Shown here piece after piece: positions 44,101-51,959 of a stretch of DNA of 64,000 nt. The notes under the pieces were generated by a model that was not told the origin of the DNA, searched no databases, and saw only the letters and a program-made list of their open reading frames with translations. The stretch comes from Ophiura sarsii (Eukaryota; Echinodermata; Ophiuroidea; Amphilepidida; Ophiuridae): the NCBI GenBank assembly GCA_035610835.1, contig CM069452.1:72822919-72886918 (forward strand). The letters run 5' to 3'. The position numbers and the translations under genes were made by a program. Within the stretch, counting starts at the first letter, position 1. Each line of letters opens with the position of its first letter.

Positions 44101-45715
44101 GTTGATTAAGAGAACAGCTTATTCTCGAAACGTCCGCTAAGGTATGTTTTAACTCTGGACTATAATGATAAATCCACTGCACATGGACTGATAGATGAAC
44201 ATCTTCAACAACAGTATTGTTAGCTACCTGATTCAGAGATGGCAATCAATGAAACAGGTGAAAAACTTCAAAGGCACATGAATGTTGGTTCAACAACAAC
44301 AGTAGCAAAGCATTGTCAATTTGAGTTAAACAACGCTGCTATGGGCAACCAGCATGCCGATCGACCCGCACTTCACGAATAGTGTTTACGCGCTACTCGA
44401 TGGCGCAGCCGCGGTGTGTGTTGTTTTGGAATGGTCGTGCCAACTGTTTACATCGACTCTTGTGAAACATGATTATTATTTTAATTTGGTCGTTTCAGTT
44501 TTATGTTTTTCTGACAATTGAATGAACTTGTTAATAATGAAATACTAGTAATAAACTATGTTCTTATTTGCATTGTCTATCATTTATGAAATGGCCTTCA
44601 AATCCCTGGTCGTTGTTGAATGGGATTAAATCATGTTTCAGCGTGTGGGCATCACCAATCGACAACTGGCGTTTTGCGTGTGCTGCATGTTTATCTAAAC
44701 AGACGCGCGAACACTGTTGTTGATTAGTGATGCACTCACGCTGAAACATGATTTAATCCCTAAATACATATCTTGAAATGACTGGATATAAATTGAACTC
44801 AGTAATTATGAGTAAGAGAAATCCTCAATTCAAGAAAAAAAACACTGATAAAAGGCATCTCAGATGAATAAGAAGAAAGCATCATTAGAATACATTGAAT
44901 AATGGCTTAATAATTCAACCATCTCATCACATGGATTGGCTTTACACTGTAATTAGTGTAACATAATAACGCAAAGTGGTCGATTTGTTTTTGAATGAAA
45001 GCCAAATAATGTGTCTTTTTAGCATTGCCATTGGTTTTGAATATGCATTCCTAAAATTGTTGTGAAAACCCTGTTCTTTCTGACTCACCCTGTACGAACA
45101 ACTTTTAGATTACATTGTTTTTTAATGTCACATTTGTGATTCTGGAATAATTACACTGTTTGTCACCTGTTATAAGTTACTTATATTGTGCACTATATGT
45201 GTATGATGATACTGCCACTGATCGAAATAAGAAATCAAATCATTGGGTCACGGGTCTTTGCCTTAGAAATTTAGGGTCCAGATTGATTTCCGAGGGTAAA
45301 ACAAACCAAACCAATAATAGAGGGTAAAGAAAAAAGGAGAGGATCCTCACTGATTTTTAATGGTATTTGAAGCAAGGAAGCGCCTAAGCCTGGATACTGC
45401 CCCTCTTCCTTGTTCATACCACCCCTTGTAAATTCTTGTTCTAATTCCATATTTTCTTTTGTTATTTTTCTTGAAAATATAAAAATGTTGAAAATTTGAT
45501 AACAAATGTGTCGGCTGGGCCCATAGTACAGGGGTGTGTTTTTCATCGTCTTACGTGCAAATACCTTTTCTTATTCTAATTCTATGTTATGTTATTTTTT
45601 CAGAACCCACGTTGACATGGAGAGGCGGCAATTCACCGTCTTATCCCCAGCACCACGCCCTCTACCGAGAAGATATCTACTATTAAGCGAAGTACAATTT
45701 ATGGATATCAAATAA
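23163..45715 (+). CDS. CLP1: CLP1, polyribonucleotide 5'-hydroxyl kinase (12 exons, 425 aa)
   Basis: Joined exons: 23163-23192, 26482-26559, 28020-28133, 29029-29154, 35830-35943, 37161-37359, 38718-38807, 39526-39626, 41424-41562, 42655-42735, 43843-43936, 45604-45715. Together 1278 bases, 425 residues plus stop, the human length, with phases that all agree. CLP1 phosphorylates RNA 5'-hydroxyl ends and acts in the nucleus in the TSEN tRNA-splicing complex and, with PCF11, in mRNA cleavage factor II. Visible features are an N-terminal beta domain with TELRFEVE, the P-loop GPTDVGKS at 121-128 with K127 at the human position, R140, a Walker-B-like DVGQ at 151-154, and the C-terminal [11 protein letters not shown] block. 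Introns hold several transposons and exon-derived tandem arrays. Identity is secure; exon 1 is the least certain part. Confidence 0.95.
23435..23690 (-). pseudogene. LINE reverse transcriptase C-terminal fragment
   Basis: The minus strand reads [19 protein letters not shown], the conserved FFPRTI.EWN.LP block near the end of many LINE reverse transcriptases. Truncated, in CLP1 intron 1, opposite to the gene. Confidence 0.72.
24187..24358 (-). mobile_element. Decayed copy of the TTAA MITE family
   Basis: Recognisable by GTACAAAACAGATTCTTCC, TACTAGGCATGTGTGTACTT and GACATTTTTTAAACAG. The terminal repeats are gone. It is followed by CCTGCCAATTTGGAACT, which recurs at about 25338 after the other decayed copy. 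Confidence 0.65.
24392..25113. mobile_element. Non-autonomous hAT element
   Basis: Perfect 8-bp target duplication GGCTATAG (24384-24391 and 25114-25121) around ends CAGGCCTTCTCAA and inverted TTGAGAAGGCCTG, the hAT signature. Inside are an A-rich (ATTAAAA)n patch at 24470-24530, a smaller nested inverted-repeat element at 24602-24750, and five 18-bp units containing CCCCTGGACCTAGCGGG at about 24930-25010. No transposase. Confidence 0.93.
24602..24750. mobile_element. Small inverted-repeat element nested in the hAT element
   Basis: TATAGGTAAATTAATAATTG at the left is mirrored at 24728-24750. GC-rich centre with several CGCG words. Confidence 0.75.
25168..25345 (+). mobile_element. Decayed copy of the TTAA MITE family
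   Basis: Begins GTCTGCAGACGACAGTTCC and keeps CACCATATTTGGATTCACCA and the ATGTCTAGTATTGGTTCAGT landmark. No intact ends. Confidence 0.68.
25510..26074. mobile_element. Tc1-type MITE with about 130-bp inverted ends
   Basis: TA at 25508-25509 and 26075-26076 flank ends CAGTCATCAAAAAAAGTAAC and the inverted copy. The arms, including AGATATTGCACGCTAGGATC and its mirror near 25940, match over at least 130 bases. CLP1 intron 1. No transposase. Confidence 0.9.
26482..26559 (+). CDS. CLP1: CLP1 exon 2 (residues 11-36)
   Basis: After a TTTGTTTCAG acceptor, reads [19 protein letters not shown]..., matching the TELRFEVE signature of the CLP1 N-terminal domain. Ends AAG before GTAATT, phase 0. Confidence 0.95.
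26605..26662 (+). pseudogene. Decayed tandem duplicate of CLP1 exon 2
   Basis: GAACTGAGGTTTGAAGTAGA followed by a diverged copy of the exon's 3' half and a 5' splice site (AAGGTAATTATTGAAG). Small insertions break the frame, including AATGATGTC for AATGTC. It starts 45 bp after the true exon and has no acceptor, so it is not expected to be spliced. Confidence 0.88.
28020..28133 (+). CDS. CLP1: CLP1 exon 3 (residues 37-74), ends at a U12-type 5' splice site
   Basis: Starts after a long pyrimidine tract and TAG. Reads [20 protein letters not shown]...FTWHGCTIS. The conserved AEIFGTEL and FTWHGC match CLP1. It ends after AGC, directly before ATATCCTTT, the full consensus of a U12-type AT-AC 5' splice site. 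Confidence 0.93.
28134..29028 (+). other. CLP1 intron 3, predicted U12-type AT-AC intron
   Basis: 5' end ATATCCTTT, a perfect match to the minor-spliceosome donor. A branch-site-like TACCTTGAC lies at 29010-29018, with the branch A at 29017, 11 bases before the terminal AC (28 bases end ...GACACATAC). Using these ends, the protein reads TIS-LRGKTEV, which aligns residue for residue with human SVQ-LSGRTEV. The GT-AG alternative (TTT before GTTAAG, TAAG before ACA) is in frame but has no pyrimidine tract and drops one aligned residue. Confidence 0.85.
29029..29154 (+). CDS. CLP1: CLP1 exon 4 (residues 75-116), first copy of a 35-copy array
   Basis: 126 bases, phase 0 at both ends, reading [16 protein letters not shown]...LEQMRLQAE...RGPR. 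It matches the CLP1 stretch between the N-terminal and P-loop domains. This copy alone has the U12 branch site upstream and is taken as the functional one. Its donor is AGG before GTATGT. Reading through that donor meets a TAG at 29167-29169. Confidence 0.93.
29155..35291 (+). repeat. Tandem array of 34 further exon-4 copies in CLP1 intron 4
   Basis: Units are 126-bp exon copies plus usually about 31-45 bp of spacer (period mostly 156-158 bp). Starts read: 29202, 29360, 29516, 29689, 29847, 30005, 30163, 30321, 30479, 30637, 30795, 30951, 31109, 31267, 31440, 31605, then after an insertion 32445, 32603, 32753, 32911, 33069, 33225, 33383, 33541, 33714, 33879, 34037, 34195, 34345, 34503, 34661, 34819, 34975, 35130. 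Nearly every copy keeps ATAC before the exon and AGG-GTATGT after it; the 29689 copy has AAAC. None has CCTTGAC upstream. The copies at 32603 and 34195 share a small deletion at the exon end, and the one at 34975 has lost one G. Spacers are too short to be introns. Confidence 0.96.
31753..32434. mobile_element. 682-bp imperfect inverted-repeat element inside the exon array
   Basis: Begins CATATGGATCTTAG and ends CTAAGATTCATATG, with further mirrored words (GTTCACCTAA; CCCATACTG and a GACCACC partner). Comparison with the duplicated block, where the same spacer at 34021-34030 is uninterrupted, gives the exact length and shows no target duplication. No protein recognised. Confidence 0.85.
35292..35829 (+). 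other. CLP1 intron 4, 3' part
   Basis: Single-copy-looking sequence between the array and exon 5. A GAGTCGGAAAGAATGGGC string at 35288 resembles MITE ends near 45080 and 51810. Nothing else was seen. Confidence 0.5.
35830..35943 (+). CDS. CLP1: CLP1 exon 5 (residues 117-154), P-loop
   Basis: After GTTTATTTCAG, reads [20 protein letters not shown]...[12 protein letters not shown]. It contains Walker A with K127 and S128, conserved R140 and the DVGQ Walker-B-like end. K127 in human CLP1 is needed for kinase activity; R140 is the position changed in a human neurodegenerative disease. Donor CAG before GTATGG. Confidence 0.97.
36500..36640 (-). mobile_element. tRNA-derived SINE
   Basis: On the minus strand an A-box-like TGGCCCAGTGGAA is followed about 40 bases on by a B-box-like GAGTTCGAGTCCC and then CCTTGGGCAAGACACTTTAC. 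The same arrangement occurs at 49400-49535. CLP1 intron 5. Confidence 0.75.
36833..36980. mobile_element. MITE with GGCTATATTAAAAAAATC ends, copy 1
   Basis: The ends GGCTATATTAAAAAAATCTT and an inverted copy at 36957-36980 enclose GC-rich CGCGCGGGAGCTTTGAGAC. A longer relative is at 52193-52526. CLP1 intron 5. Confidence 0.8.
37161..37359 (+). CDS. CLP1: CLP1 exon 6 (residues 155-221)
   Basis: After ATATTTCCAG, reads [24 protein letters not shown], ending [14 protein letters not shown] plus one base of the next codon. [17 protein letters not shown] and TSRLA.VFN are CLP1 signatures. Donor GTAGGT, phase 1. Confidence 0.96.
37398..37644 (+). mobile_element. TTAA MITE family, copy 7
   Basis: TTAA at both limits; starts CACTTTCAACGCAGCAGGC and ends GCCGCTTGGAAAGTG. 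Lies in CLP1 intron 6, 38 bp after exon 6. Confidence 0.85.
38440..38560 (-). mobile_element. tRNA-derived SINE or tRNA-like fragment
   Basis: On the minus strand GGTGTCGTGGTTGTTTGAC resembles an A box and CGGGTTTAATTCCC a B box at tRNA-like spacing. CLP1 intron 6, about 160 bp before exon 7. Confidence 0.55.
38718..38807 (+). CDS. CLP1: CLP1 exon 7 (residues 221-251)
   Basis: After TGTTTACAG, reads (C)[19 protein letters not shown]...AFE and one base of the next codon. [10 protein letters not shown] is diagnostic for CLP1. Donor GTGAGA, phase 1. Confidence 0.96.
39526..39626 (+). CDS. CLP1: CLP1 exon 8 (residues 251-284)
   Basis: After TTCTTCACTAG, reads (V)[20 protein letters not shown]...[17 protein letters not shown] and PKSGG match CLP1. 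Donor GTAAGA, phase 0. Confidence 0.95.
40003..40365 (-). pseudogene. CR1/L2-like LINE 3' end
   Basis: The minus strand reads [19 protein letters not shown] then [12 protein letters not shown] and a stop, the C-terminus of a LINE reverse transcriptase. The 3' end is a (GATTT)n tail at 40003-40022. CLP1 intron 8, opposite to the gene. Confidence 0.8.
40751..41066. mobile_element. TA-flanked MITE with AAGCGCCC repeats
   Basis: TA at 40749-40750 and 41067-41068 around ends CCGTATTATCCCTATTAAGC and inverted TCGTATTATCCCTATTAAGC. AAGCGCCCA is repeated several times inside. CLP1 intron 8. Confidence 0.88.
41238..41400 (+). mobile_element. tRNA-derived SINE just before CLP1 exon 9
   Basis: An A-box-like TGGTGTGGTGGTTGAGTCAC is followed by a B-box-like CCAGGTTAAATTCCTGG. 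It ends about 25 bp before the exon 9 acceptor, so it forms part of the 3' splice-site region of intron 8. Confidence 0.6.
41424..41562 (+). CDS. CLP1: CLP1 exon 9 (residues 285-331)
   Basis: After TCCCCCATTACAG, reads [10 protein letters not shown]...REYFYGFRN...[18 protein letters not shown] and one base. REYFYGFR and FSDV.I.K.G match CLP1. Donor GTAAGT, phase 1. Confidence 0.96.
42039..42535 (+). repeat. Pyrimidine-rich 18-bp minisatellite in CLP1 intron 9
   Basis: About 27 units built on CAAGCAACCTTCCCTCCC, 120 bp upstream of exon 10. Because the unit is a multiple of three, open frames exist on both strands, but they are repetitive artefacts. The plus strand (the transcript) is a long C/T-rich tract that could bind pyrimidine-tract proteins; that is inference. 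Confidence 0.93.
42655..42735 (+). CDS. CLP1: CLP1 exon 10 (residues 331-358)
   Basis: After AATTCTACAG, reads (A)[26 protein letters not shown] and one base. SCLPLGM..EDNQ.KLVPV matches CLP1. Donor GTAAGT, phase 1. The exon's 3' half and donor start a tandem array. Confidence 0.96.
42736..43588 (+). repeat. Eight tandem copies of the exon 10 3' end and its splice donor
   Basis: Donor-like GT positions after ACAACCA(A/T) are at 42736 (true), 42842, 42948, 43054, 43160, 43266, 43373 (GTAAAT), 43480 and 43587. Period 106-107 bp. Each unit carries GAATGACCC...CCAAACTAGTGCCTGTACA followed by GTAAGT and an intronic spacer with GGGGAACAAAGTAAGTCTC. Two copies (near 43330 and 43550) also keep the exon's CCCAGAAGACAACC. 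No acceptors, so none is a complete exon. Confidence 0.95.
43843..43936 (+). CDS. CLP1: CLP1 exon 11 (residues 358-389)
   Basis: After GCTTCATTTCAG, reads (S)[30 protein letters not shown] and two bases of the next codon. The HH..SVS and VAGF positions match human CLP1. Donor GTAAGT, phase 2. Confidence 0.93.
44622..44761. mobile_element. Short MITE with GGGATTAAATCATG ends
   Basis: GGGATTAAATCATGTTTCAG at the left is mirrored at 44740-44761; the inverted match extends about 45 bases into each side. CLP1 intron 11. Confidence 0.82.
45604..45715 (+). CDS. CLP1: CLP1 exon 12 (residues 389-425 and stop)
   Basis: After TTATTTTTTCAG, reads (I)[23 protein letters not shown]...EVQFMDIK and [15 protein letters not shown] and the terminal FMD.K match human CLP1. 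Confidence 0.96.
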
Positions 45716-45875
45716 GTCTCTCCTCTCTCTATACTTCTTTTGCCTTCCTCTGTGCAATGATGGGTGCATGTTCCAGGGAGAGACGGGGAAAACAGGAAAG
45801 GGATTCATAGTCATACTCTTGGCTTTTCCATTGGTATCAAATAGATTCCACAGAGAGATTCTGTGTTTTGGATTA

Positions 45876-46646
45876 AGGTGATTTCATACTCCCGTCGTTG
45901 CGCATTAGTCAACGGTTATTGGTGTACGAGGATGAAGGTGATTTCATACTCCCGTCGTTGCGCATCAGTCGACGTCGACGGATATCGGTGTACGAGGATT
46001 AAGGTGATTTCATACTCCCGTCGTTGCGCATCAGTCGACGTCGACGGATATCGGTGTACGAGGATGAAGGTGATTTCATACTCCCGTCTTTGCGCATCAG
46101 TCGACGTCGATGGATATCGGTGTACGAGGATTAAGGTGATTTCATACTCCCGTCGTTGCGCATCAGTCGACGTCGACGGATATCGGTGTACGAGGATTAA
46201 GGTGATTTCATACTCCCGTCGTTGCGCATCAGTCGACGTCGACGGATATCGGTGTACGAGGATTAAGGTGATTTCATACTCCCGTCGTTGCGCATCAGTC
46301 GACGTCGACGGATATCGGTGTACGAGGATTAAGGTGATTTCATACTCCCGTCGTTGCGCATCAGTCGACGTCGACGGATATCGGTGTACGAGGATTAAGG
46401 TGATTTCATACTCCCGTCGTTGCGCATCAGTCGACGTCGACGGATATCGGTGTACGAGGATTAAGGTGATTTCATACTCCCGTCGTTGCGCATGAGTCGA
46501 CGGATATGGGTCTACAAGGATTAAGGTGATTTCATACTCCCGTCGTTGCGCATCGGTCGACGGATATCGCTGCGCGAGTTGAAGCAATGTAAACTTCTGT
46601 TCGTTGACGTCGGCCGTTGTGTAACGACGGGAGTATGAACGCACCT
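45876..46646. mobile_element. TTA-flanked MITE swollen by a 66-bp minisatellite, in the CLP1 3' region
   Basis: TTA at 45873-45875 and 46647-46649 flank ends AGGTGATTTCATACTCCCGT and inverted AGGTGCGTTCATACTCCCGT. The left end together with adjacent CAGTCGACGTCGACGG and TATCGGTGTACGAGG has been amplified to about 11 units of 66 bp. The unit is a multiple of three and open on both strands, so long repetitive frames appear; they are not genes. It probably lies in the CLP1 3' untranslated region. Confidence 0.9.
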
Positions 46647-46724
46647 TTAGCTGCCATTCTTGAAGGGAGCACTAAACTCTATTTGATATATCTTGGCTAT
46701 GGATACTTGTACATTTAACATTTC

Positions 46725-46730
46725 AATAAA
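46725..46730 (+). terminator. Candidate CLP1 polyadenylation signal
   Basis: AATAAA about 1 kb after the CLP1 stop, following the minisatellite. If used, the MITE is transcribed in the 3' UTR. No closer canonical AATAAA was noticed after the stop. Confidence 0.5.
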
Positions 46731-47636
46731 GGTTATACCAATTTGGTGGTGTTCAAAAGGTTGTATATTTGAATGAAGAGGGTTGTAGGTCCGAACTGTG
46801 TTGCAAACACTTTTGTCTTCCCTCTAAAATGGTAGCTAATCAAAACACCGGAATATCTCAATCTGCATCCAGTAGCTGCTGTTAGATGGAGTAGTTTGGC
46901 ATCAGTGTAATCATATTTGGCGTTGGTGAAGCTGTTTTGACTTCAAATTCCTGAGGTAATTTTCATTCATATTATAACAAAGAGTTACTGACAAAGACAT
47001 GGTGTGATGGGTGTACTAATGCTAATATTGACTTCACTGAAACCAAAACAGCTTCACAGATGCCGATAATGGCTTCACAGCTTTCCACGTTGATATCACT
47101 GCACAGGGAAAGGTAAATGGACTACTGTTAATCCACTTATTTTGCAAGGGTTTAATTGTGCAAAGTTCACGAGGGATGTGGATTTGCAAAATTAAATACT
47201 GGAAATTGGAAATTTTCGCGCTTCAAGCAGCTACCACAAAAATAAAAACATGTGAACATATTTATTTTGTGTATAAGTCTATGTAATGAACTTTCAAATC
47301 GCGAATTTAAAACAAGCGAAATGATTGAAAATCGGCAAAGAGCGAACATTTAATAGCGCCAAAATTACCATGTTACAGTACCCACAAAACTGACAATTTT
47401 GCATTGAAAGTAACAGTATTAAAAATGTTCAGATTCGCGAAATTAAATGGCCGACGTTATAGCAGTAATTTTAAATTTGTGAAATAAAGAATTTGCAGAA
47501 TTATAGTGTTTCACAGTATATACCCACATTGATTGACCTTGAAATTTGTGACAAAGAGGATGTGTATTTTTATTGGAAAAAGATTGGAATTACAATGCTG
47601 CACATATTCATCAAAACAACCTAAAACAAGGTGACC
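46731..47636. other. Intergenic stretch after CLP1
   Basis: AT-rich, with dispersed words GCGAAATTAAAT and a TTTCGCG-type patch (47160-47460) like those in the element at 52955-53163. The matching ends are too decayed to call. No gene was recognised. Confidence 0.4.
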
Positions 47637-47993
47637 AAAAACACACTGTTCTATGGGTAAACGGACGTCTCAGGTAGGGTCAGTCGGGCAATGGTTTTTT
47701 TGGTTTTTTTAAATTGTTGGTGAATTTTAGCAATTTTTTCAAACATTTCAACACAAAAAATCAAACATTTCAACAACAAAATAAAAAGTTTTGGAAAAAA
47801 AATCTAATATATTAATAAATTAATTACATTACAAATGTTCACATGCAAACCCAAATATTAGTTAGCATGTCAAATTACTGCAAGATTTTAAAAAATACAT
47901 TCCATTTTGAAGTGGAAAATGGAAGAAAATAAAGCCAGACCAACCGACCCAATCTGAGAGCTCCGTTTGTCCGTAGAATAGGGTTTCTTTTTT
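47637..47993. mobile_element. MITE with about 50-bp ends (TTCTACGGGCAAACGGACC family)
   Basis: CTGTTCTATGGGTAAACGGA followed by CTCAGGTAGGGTCAGTCGG at the left is mirrored at 47940-47990. Isolated ends of this family lie near 11256, 37065-37115, 37775-37815 and 49180-49225. Confidence 0.78.
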
Positions 47994-48086
47994 ACGCCTA
48001 AACATCCTTTTTTCATATTTTGACAAATACACCTTCAATTCTCAGGTATCATTGCACAGCTTGCCTCATATTTTGTCAGATATAAG

Positions 48087-48230
48087 GTAATCGCGAATAG
48101 GTAAAATCAATTGATTATCCTTTTCTGATGCATTGTGGGATAGAAAAGGGGGCACATTTTATCCCTTTTCAATCCCACAATGCAACAGAAAAGGATATTC
48201 AATGGATTTTTACATATTCGTGATAAACCT
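48087..48230. mobile_element. Near-complete palindromic MITE
   Basis: GGTAATCGCGAATAGGTAAA at the left pairs with the right end; the two arms of about 65 bp meet at AGAAAAGGGGGCACATTTTA. Almost no unpaired centre, so the transcript would be one long hairpin. Confidence 0.82.
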
Positions 48231-49399
48231 TATTATCAAAATCACAATTTTTTAACAAGTAGACAAGATATACTCATTGATGTGAGGTATCACATATGTC
48301 ATAAAGACATTTCATTGCTTTGTATAGGTGTACAGCAACCTACTGACATCTACAAACTGGTTCTGAGCTTCCAGTTGTGTTAAGTGTTTATGTGCCCCGC
48401 ATTCCTCATGTAATGTTGATTATATACTAGCCAGTCGCAGGAAGTGGTGATTTGGAGTCGCTCGAGTGGACTATGAAACGCAAATCACTCTCGGCTTGTC
48501 GCGCACAAGTTGGATTGATGTCAACTGCAGCGATTTGGGCTCACCACAGCGCCAGACTTTACACGCATGTCATAGCGCGTGCCCCACCGCGCCGTAGCTA
48601 TGACAGCGCGACAATGCATTCAGCGTTCGATGTGGTATCTCCGCTACAGTGTGTTGATCGTTATTTACCTTATGCCATAACAGAGCGACAATGCAATGTG
48701 TTAAGCTTACGGTTACGGCCGGCAATGGAGAACCCTGTACCTGCACCTATGGATAAGTTGGGCCGGGGATCCAGGGTGCAGGGAACCAGCATAGTATGTA
48801 ATCAGCTGTAGTCATATTATGTATAAGTTTTGGAATTCCCTCTTAACACTGTGCACATTAAATGTCAAGTGTTAAGATGTTGTTAAAAATTGGTAAATAT
48901 TATTTTGAATAAGCGTGGCAGTAAATTGGAGAAACTTACGCATGATGAATTTTCACTCTAAGGATATTCTTTTTAACTCTTCAAGATTGTTAACTCTTTT
49001 ATATATTTATTGTGATGTTTTAGAAGGTGCAATTTCTCGATAAGGGATAATATTTTTAGAAATTTGTGAACAAAATGGTCAAAAACAATGAATACCAACC
49101 CCAAATATTTGTCTGAAAAAACCGCACAATTTTAACAATTTTTTTTGGAATTTCTGTAGTCATTTTGAAGCGGGGTAAAAAAGCCAGAATGACCAACTCA
49201 TTCTGAGAGGTCCGTTTGTCTATTCAAAAAAAGTAAAGAATCGCGCCGAGCAAAGCTTGCGCGCGGAGTGCCCATCTCTCTTTCATTAGCGTTTGGGCCA
49301 GACTTCCCATGTAATTTTTGGCTGTAGGGGGTTCGCCACTCCTCCAGCACAACGAGTCTGTTTTACTTTCCCAACATGAATTAATGCTGGTACCCAATT
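48231..49399. other. Intergenic stretch with repeat fragments
   Basis: A 119-codon frame at 48452-48811 is not convincing: its end is the inverted relative of the short MITE at 5288-5376 and its composition is GC-rich repeat sequence. A repeat end (CTGAGAGGTCCGTTTGTC) lies at 49203. No gene is supported. Confidence 0.45.
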
Positions 49400-49535
49400 A
49401 TACACCTAGGTGAAGAGTGGCATGCTTGGTAAAGTGCCTTGCCCAAGGACACAACAAGCTGACTGCAACGGGACTCGAACTCACAACCTTTGTATTGTGG
49501 AGCGAGAATGTATCCGTTGGACCACGCATGCCCAT
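49400..49535 (-). mobile_element. tRNA-derived SINE, second copy of the 36500 family
   Basis: On the minus strand: GTGGTCCAACGGA (A box), GAGTTCGAGTCCC (B box), then CCTTGGGCAAGGCACTTTAC. Confidence 0.75.
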
Positions 49536-49829
49536 TTGCCTATAGAACAGATATATGTGACAAATATATCTGGCAATACAAAAATCTGAATCCACCAAGG
49601 GTCACTATCCTTGGAAATAAAAGTGGGCTCAAGCGTCCCAGGGCCAACATTGGGGCAAGAAAGACCGTTGGATGCATCACATTATATTAACCGCTGTCGA
49701 ATAGCGTAGAAGCTGATGCGGCCGACAACATTTTTAAATGCATTTTTAGTCTTCGTTTCTGTATAATTTTGGAGAGATAATCTTGTCCAAATTACCTCAA
49801 TTGTGTGATCCAAACTACTTGTGAATCTG

Positions 49830-50139
49830 CCAAGGCTCAAGATAACAGTTGTTTAACCGGGAGCTACTTTTTTCAAAAGTAGCGCCCGGATCATTGAATT
49901 TATTGATAACGGGGAGCTACTTTCAGTCTAGAGGGAGCTAACTTTTTTTTATTAAATCCAGCGTGACAGCATTGTCAATTCGAAATTCTATTGTCTTGGG
50001 CAATCTTCCAGATCGTCAACGGGCGCTGGTTCGGACAAAATATCAGCGCTCGGTTGTTTATTTTTCAGCATTACCGGGCGCTAGGGCATAAGGACTGAGG
50101 GGTAAAAATCACCCCGCGCCCGCTTATCTTGAGCCTTGG
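49830..50139. mobile_element. Inverted-repeat element with AATCTG target duplication
   Basis: AATCTG at 49824-49829 and 50140-50145 around ends CCAAGGCTCAAGATAA and the inverted copy. Inside, GGGAGCTACTTT and GGGCGCT words recur. Confidence 0.82.
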
Positions 50140-50145
50140 AATCTG

Positions 50146-50889
50146 CACAATCCAGGGTACACACCACCATAAGCTTCTGCGGGAGGGTTTGCAAGGGTGT
50201 TACAGCCTAAAAATTATTGGATTTCAGCTTGAAATGGGAATTTGTTTGTGTGCATAGATCATAGATCTTAGTTTTTGTTTCTTAAAAAGTTGAAACATTC
50301 GATGTTTGTAATGTGATGAAATTGTAAAGCAGTCTGAAAAGTTGGTTGAAGAGTTCACGAAAATAGGAAGATTCTACAAAAAAATAAATCTCCCAGTTAG
50401 GGAGGGGAAGCCAGGAGAAGCGATTGAAGACCCAATTTATAACACACGCAGGGTATGATTTACCCAGTGTAGCATCGCTAAATGCTCCACACTTTGCAGA
50501 ATTTGCTATACAATCTGAAAAGTGAATAGCAGTTTTTATGCATTTCAATGTAACATTTTATCATTTTTAACAAACGGTTGAAATTTGACACCTATTTGCT
50601 ATGCACATTTTTTTAATGAAAATCGATCACTGAACACTTTGCAATGGGCGTTCCTTTGGTGGTGTGTACCCTCAAGTCACTGGAAGTTTCTGAGGCCTAA
50701 ATAATTGGAATTATTTATTTTCCCCAAATATTGAACACAAAAGTTGATGAGTTCATAACTTTGTTCTGAAGAAGGTGATACCCACATTTTCAAATATGTT
50801 TTATTGTTAATTATATAATAGAATTATTTTGTATTTTCGCTGTATAGTTGGTCTAGTGGAATGGGAAAAAAAATGAATTATTGTATTGC
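50146..50889. other. Intergenic stretch, nothing recognised
   Basis: AT-rich; no convincing gene, RNA or complete repeat was seen. Confidence 0.35.
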
Positions 50890-51129
50890 TTAACACTTTC
50901 CACACGGCTATTAGTTTTACCATATTACACAAAACCTGGCACTTTACCAGCAAAAGGCCCATCTAAAAGATAAAAGAAAACTACATTAAAAAGAAAACTA
51001 TCAATAATGCATTTAATAATGCATTTCTCATGGTGATTTCAAATATGGTGATAACATTCAATAATTTTTACATTTTGGATACATTTAGTGACATTTTGGA
51101 ACTGTCGTCTGCCGCGTGGAAAGTGTTAA
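50890..51129 (-). mobile_element. TTAA MITE family, copy 8
   Basis: TTAA at 50890-50893 and 51126-51129; ends CACTTTCCACACGGC and GCCGCGTGGAAAGTG. The middle (50945-51010) is replaced by A-rich sequence. Confidence 0.85.
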
Positions 51130-51780
51130 GGTAGCACACCACTAAATACTCAACTTTTACTATGATACAATGTACATTTTGCCCCCACTATATCTCTGGT
51201 AATCTTTCGAATATCGGCCTTTAAATGGTATCAAATTAAAGAGGACGGCGTCTTCGTGTATAATATTTATTTAATGTAAATTAATTTGCAAATGATTGTA
51301 CAGGCGATGACGACAGGAACGAGCGGCTCCAGTGAACAGTGTTTTAGGGCGGTTTTCTGTTCATTTTATAGCATAAATGCGTGCAATGTAATGTTAAACT
51401 ACGCTGTCAAATTTTCTGTAATTTCATTTATTTTTAGGTATTCATGTATTCTTTTAATAGGCTGAAAATCAGACAATTATGCTGGTTCAAATCAAAAATA
51501 CCGCCCTCGACTGGTTAAAATGCTTCGATCGCATGTATGAAAACATCCACTGTGACGGTCATGTAGTACTGTGATCGGCTTTTATTCCACACAAGTTGAC
51601 ATCATATTTTATCCACATCTGGTAACAGACAAAATTCCCAGCTTTAACTTGGTGCCATTTTCAAGTCTCAACTCGGACTATTAGCCGAGATATGGTTCAA
51701 AGAAACATGCGCATTTATACATATACAGTTGTGAAAGGTATCCCGGGTTTTTCTCCGGAACTATTTAGTGACGTGCTACC
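51130..51780. mobile_element. TTAA MITE with GGTAGCAC ends, abutting copy 8
   Basis: Shares the TTAA at 51126-51129 with the previous element and ends at TTAA 51781-51784. Ends GGTAGCACACCACTAAATA and inverted GGTAGCACGTCACTAAATA. 651 bp, non-coding. Confidence 0.88.
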
Positions 51781-51959
51781 TTAATACTGTGAGTCATCCT
51801 GTTAACAGGGTGAGTCCGAAAGATTTGGACCCAATTTGATTAGCATTTGTATATCAGATATGTTATAGGTTGGTATGTTGGAAATATTTGGTGACAAATT
51901 GAGATATATCCATGGTACCATTTTGAAGAATTGCGTTGGCAACACACAAAAAAGGCCGA

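Noticed and set aside
45863..46644. Long frames on both strands (210 and 242 codons)
   Set aside because: They come from a 66-bp minisatellite that is a multiple of three; no protein family features.
48452..48811. 119-codon open frame
   Set aside because: No family motif, GC-rich repeat composition, and its end overlaps a dispersed MITE sequence.
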